Shown here piece after piece: positions 61,190 through 64,000 of a DNA stretch of 64,000 nt. The DNA is taken from positions 19,439,020 through 19,503,019 of the forward strand of contig NC_080546.1 of NCBI RefSeq assembly GCF_028640845.1, given 5' to 3'. The position numbers and the translations under genes are program-made. The stretch's first letter is position 1, and each line of letters begins with the position of its first letter. The DNA is from Ahaetulla prasina. Its lineage: Eukaryota > Chordata > Lepidosauria > Squamata > Colubridae. The notes beneath the pieces were generated by a model. It did not search any database and had not been told where the DNA came from. It worked only from the letters and a program-made list of their open reading frames with translations.

Positions 61190-61805
61190 CTGCACATAAT
61201 AAGACTAAATAATGAAACTTTCTCTTTTTAAGATATGTTATTAGGAGGACCTCACATAGCCTTTCAGATAAATACTGTACAACCACAATTAAAGGAAGGT
61301 AAGGTCATCTACAAGTAAAGCTCCAGTCATGTAGCTTTGTTGGCAGCAGCCTGAAAATAGTTTGCCAACAGTAGCTGCCTCTTCTTCTTCTCTCTCTCTT
61401 CTGTCACAGTGTGAGTCAGTCCTTTTAGAACTGAAATGTCTAATCAGGAGTACAAAGTTGTCAATTAACACACAGAAACCAAGCAGTGTAGGCTTTTATG
61501 CTTTATCTTTACTACATACAGCAAAACTATTTACAATAAGATTCTGAGTTCTATCGGATATCAAGTTTGCTTTAAGTTGTCCAAGACGTTGTTCTGCCAT
61601 CATTCTCCTTCTAAGTGTTTAAATTCCTTCCCCTTCATTCTTTTCCTCCCTTTTCTGGGATTTATCAAATTGGAGAATAATAAAACCTGAAGTTCTACCA
61701 TTCCTGATAGGTAAAGATGATATAAACTGTACTTTCTTTGGTTAAATGGGGCCATAAAAAAATTCAACATTGAAAAAAAGAAGAGATTAGAGAATTTCCA
61801 TGGAT
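61190..61805. other. unrecognised sequence
   Basis: No feature recognised. Confidence 0.4.
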
Positions 61806-62045
61806 AATATAGCAACAGCACTTAGATTTATACACTGCTTCACAGTGCTTTACAGCCCTCTCTAAGTGGTTTACAGAGTCAGCATACTTTCCCCAATAAT
61901 CTGGGTCCTCATTTTACCGACCTCAGAAGGATGGAAGGCTGAGTCAACCTTGAGCCTGGTGAGATTCAAACTGCTGAACTGCTAGCAGTTGACACTCAGC
62001 AGAATTAGCCTGCAATACTGCATTCTAACCACTGTGCCACCATAC
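61806..62045 (-). mobile_element. tRNA-derived SINE
   Basis: Reverse of the 14061 type: ATTTATACACTGCTTCACAG first, CCTCATTTTACCGACCTC and GGCTGAGTCAACCTTGAG, then a tRNA-like head ending CACTGTGCCACCATAC. Confidence 0.75.
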
Positions 62046-62730
62046 TCACATAACATGACAACCACCTATATAACATACATAACACTTCTTTTTAAAAAAA
62101 TAGATCCTAAAGCTTAATTCTCACACAAAAACTCTATAGCAATTATATAGTACACTGATGACATTTATCACTGAGCCTTCTTCAATCAATTGATTGTATT
62201 GATAAAATTAATAAAATTGATTAAAAAAGGTTTAAAAAGATTTTATAGCATTCTCATGATTTCTGTTTATCACCTAAGTAGAAGGCCTCCAAGCTTCTAA
62301 TTAATTTCCTGTCCAAATCAATTGGGTATATTATTCTGTAACAACAATTGTACTATATAGCTTCTATAAACAATTTCTACTTTTCAAGATTCAATCTAAT
62401 TGTCCTGCAGCCTTACTTAAAGTGTACTAAGATTGTACACCTTGTACAATCAATTGTAACCAGGAGAAGTTAAAGCTTGGTGGGAATGTGGCACAGATAC
62501 TAACACTGTATACAATATACCTATTTCCCTTAAAGACTTATGAAACTTTATGAATAAGGTATAAAGAAGCTTATGAGTAAATTTTTCTGACATCACTGAT
62601 CCGCATCTCTTTGATCAAGGGTTCCAATGATGCAGATTTCCCAATTATTGGAATGTTTGAAAGTCAGTCAACCAAACCTATTCTGATTTTATCATTAAAA
62701 TCAAGATTCTCTTGGGAACATGTGTTTCTA
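62046..62730. other. unrecognised AT-rich sequence
   Basis: No feature recognised. Confidence 0.4.
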
Positions 62731-62732
62731 CC

Positions 62733-62870
62733 ATGTTTTCCCAAAAATATATTAAAATATATTAAAAATAATATCATATTTCCCCTGATAATAAACCCAA
62801 CTGGGCTTTTGATCGCATGAGCTAAATACCCCACCCCCAAAATAAGCCCTCCAGGAAAATATTTAAATGT
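62733..62870. mobile_element. fragment of GTGTTTCCC-type DNA element
   Basis: ACCATGTTTTCCCAAAAATA and CCCCACCCCCAAAATAAGCC resemble the left part of 1797-3478. Confidence 0.35.
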
Positions 62871-62949
62871 GCAGCTGGTCCCCGCCATTTCCTCTGGTTA
62901 GGGTTAGGGAGACAGAGCTGGAAATCAGATAAGATGGCAAGAGGAGTCC

Positions 62950-63537
62950 TGTTGTGCCTCGCTCGCCCCCCTGGCCGCAACCGGGCCCCTCTCATCTCCT
63001 GCCAGACACTGATAGTACAGAAGAATGTCCTGGCATGCCTCCAGCCCCCAGTTTTGGCACCATGCCCGGACAGTCCGAGCAAGACGAATGGCCTGACATG
63101 CCTCCAGCCCCCAGTCCTGGCACCATGCCCGGACAAACGGAGCAGATGGGCCCCTCCCCCACAGTATATGAGCCTGAGGAATATGAAGCCAGTCACGAGC
63201 TGGAATTACCAACAGCTGGGCTGGAATTACCAACAGCTGGAGGCTGGAGAGATCCATGCTTCCGGAGAATGGAGAGGCGACGTCAGCAAAAGGAAGGAAG
63301 GGGCAGGCCTGGATAAATGCTGAGTCATGGAGCCACACCCCATGGCCTATATAAAGGATCTGCTTTTTGGCATTCCTTGAGTCAGGCAAAGTCTCATCTG
63401 GTTGCTGAAGTCACACCTTGGATTCCTGCCTGCCCTGAGAACTCTGACAGGAATTTGGCAAAGCTGCAGAGGCTTCGTGGCCATGCTTGATACAGACTTC
63501 CCAGACCCGGCTGTCAGAGGAGGAGTGGGACACAACA
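62950..63537 (+). mobile_element. solo LTR, family B, copy 2
   Basis: 588 bp, TGTTGTGCCTCGCTCG to GGAGTGGGACACAACA. TATA box TATATAAAG at 63348-63356. U3 contains two about 50-bp repeats with CATGCCTCCAGCCCCCAG and a 22-bp tandem pair (CTGGAATTACCAACAGCTGG) near 63200-63240. Flanks AGTCC and CCAAG do not match, so no target duplication is visible. Confidence 0.65.
62954..63316 (+). CDS. Pro-rich ORF within LTR U3
   Basis: 120 codons. Two repeats with MPPAPSxGTMPGQ, then an acidic segment (YEPEEYEASHELE), then a basic end RRMERRRQQKEGRGRPG. The same ending (DRRRQQKEGRGRPG) is read in frame in the oppositely oriented copy at 711-1061. The frame is open to the LTR boundary. It may be the end of a polyprotein that overlapped the LTR. 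Function unknown. Confidence 0.4.
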   Translation: MPRSPPWPQPGPSHLLPDTDSTEECPGMPPAPSFGTMPGQSEQDEWPDMPPAPSPGTMPGQTEQMGPSPTVYEPEEYEASHELELPTAGLELPTAGGWRDPCFRRMERRRQQKEGRGRPG

Positions 63538-63707
63538 CCAAGGAGGTTACAGACTAGCACAATGATTGCTGTACAATGAAAAAGAGAACATTTATGCCCG
63601 CCCACTCACCATTTAATAAGTGCAAGAAGAAAGCACCTTTACCTGTGGAAACCTTCTCAAACTTTCAAGAAGTCATTAGTAATAAACTCAAGTCAGTCTT
63701 TCTTTTA

Positions 63708-63784
63708 GATTCAGAATAACAGAGCTGGAAGGGACCTTGGAGGTCTTCTTGTCGAAGCCCCTGCTCAGCCAGGAAACCCTAAAC
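63708..63784 (-). mobile_element. CR1 3' fragment
   Basis: AATAACAGAGCTGGAAGGGA, CCTTGGAGGTCTTCTTG, truncated by the following MITE start. Confidence 0.65.
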
Positions 63785-63785
63785 C

Positions 63786-64000
63786 AGTGATGGCTAACCT
63801 TTTTCTCTTTGTGTGCCAAAAGCATGCACGCATGCACGTGACAACACTTGCATGTGCTGGCACCCAAAGTACAATGCATGCCCCCATGCATGTTTGCACA
63901 CACCCCTACATCCCCCTGTGCATGCACATATGACCCCCCCATACCTCCCCGCCCCCCCCATGTGTATGTGCAACCCCCACCCATTGTTTTGGGCCTAGTA
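63786..64000. mobile_element. hAT-like MITE fragment, runs off the window
   Basis: CAGTGATGGCTAACCTTTTT start, followed by CA/TG-rich sequence with ATGCATG motifs. The right end is outside the window. Confidence 0.45.

Noticed and set aside
497..63537. The two family B LTRs as the ends of one giant element
   Set aside because: They are in opposite orientation and have unrelated flanks.

Overview
The window looks like intergenic or intronic DNA from a snake (squamate) nuclear genome. This rests on repeat signatures rather than a host gene: chicken-repeat-1 (CR1) type LINEs whose 3' tails read GGACCTTGGAGGTCTTCTAG in reverse, LINE tails that run into (AATAG)n microsatellites, a (GATA)n tract of the type called Bkm in snakes, BovB/RTE-like and L1 remnants, tRNA-derived SINEs, and vertebrate Ty3/Gypsy elements. 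I found no host protein-coding gene, tRNA gene, rRNA or CRISPR. Every long ORF belongs to a transposable element. Species, chromosome and annotation cannot be fixed from the sequence alone.

Layout. 0-8.3 kb: an old LINE relic, a solo LTR, hAT- and TA-type MITEs, two L2-like LINE 3' ends in opposite orientation, (GATA)n, a MITE split by a retrovirus-like solo LTR, a tRNA-SINE, a Penelope-like inverted repeat and a CR1 copy. 8.3-15.6 kb: a GC-rich, frameshifted LINE of the L2/CR1 group, followed by a patchwork of locally copied segments, then SINE, LTR and L1-type insertions. 15.9-22.25 kb: a near-complete Ty3/Gypsy element (G1, minus strand), whose 3' end is duplicated on both sides of an L1-like insertion. 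22-36 kb: CR1 pieces, solo LTRs, MITEs, SINEs, BovB and L1 fragments separated by unrecognised sequence. 36.7-39.7 kb: a Tc1/mariner element containing a LINE that itself contains another LINE. 40-52 kb: MITEs, microsatellites, CR1, L1, a second retrovirus-like solo LTR, Penelope fragments and a three-unit tandem repeat. 52.2-56.7 kb: a second Ty3/Gypsy copy (G2, minus strand) of the G1 family. 57-64 kb: SINEs, CR1, a large hairpin, nested MITEs and another solo LTR.

The gene-like content is two Gypsy gag-pol polyproteins plus remnants of LINE, Tc1 and Penelope proteins. G1 carries an altered reverse transcriptase active site and one frameshift. G2 carries an altered integrase active site and several frameshifts. 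Neither looks autonomous as read. Target-site duplications (TSDs) visible by eye allow many insertions to be delimited to the base and ordered in time. The most unusual points are an L1-like insertion flanked by a 615-bp direct repeat, a microhomology-joined patchwork at 12.74-13.60 kb, Penelope-derived palindromes with the endonuclease tail in the loop, and LTR families that keep an open frame in their U3 region.
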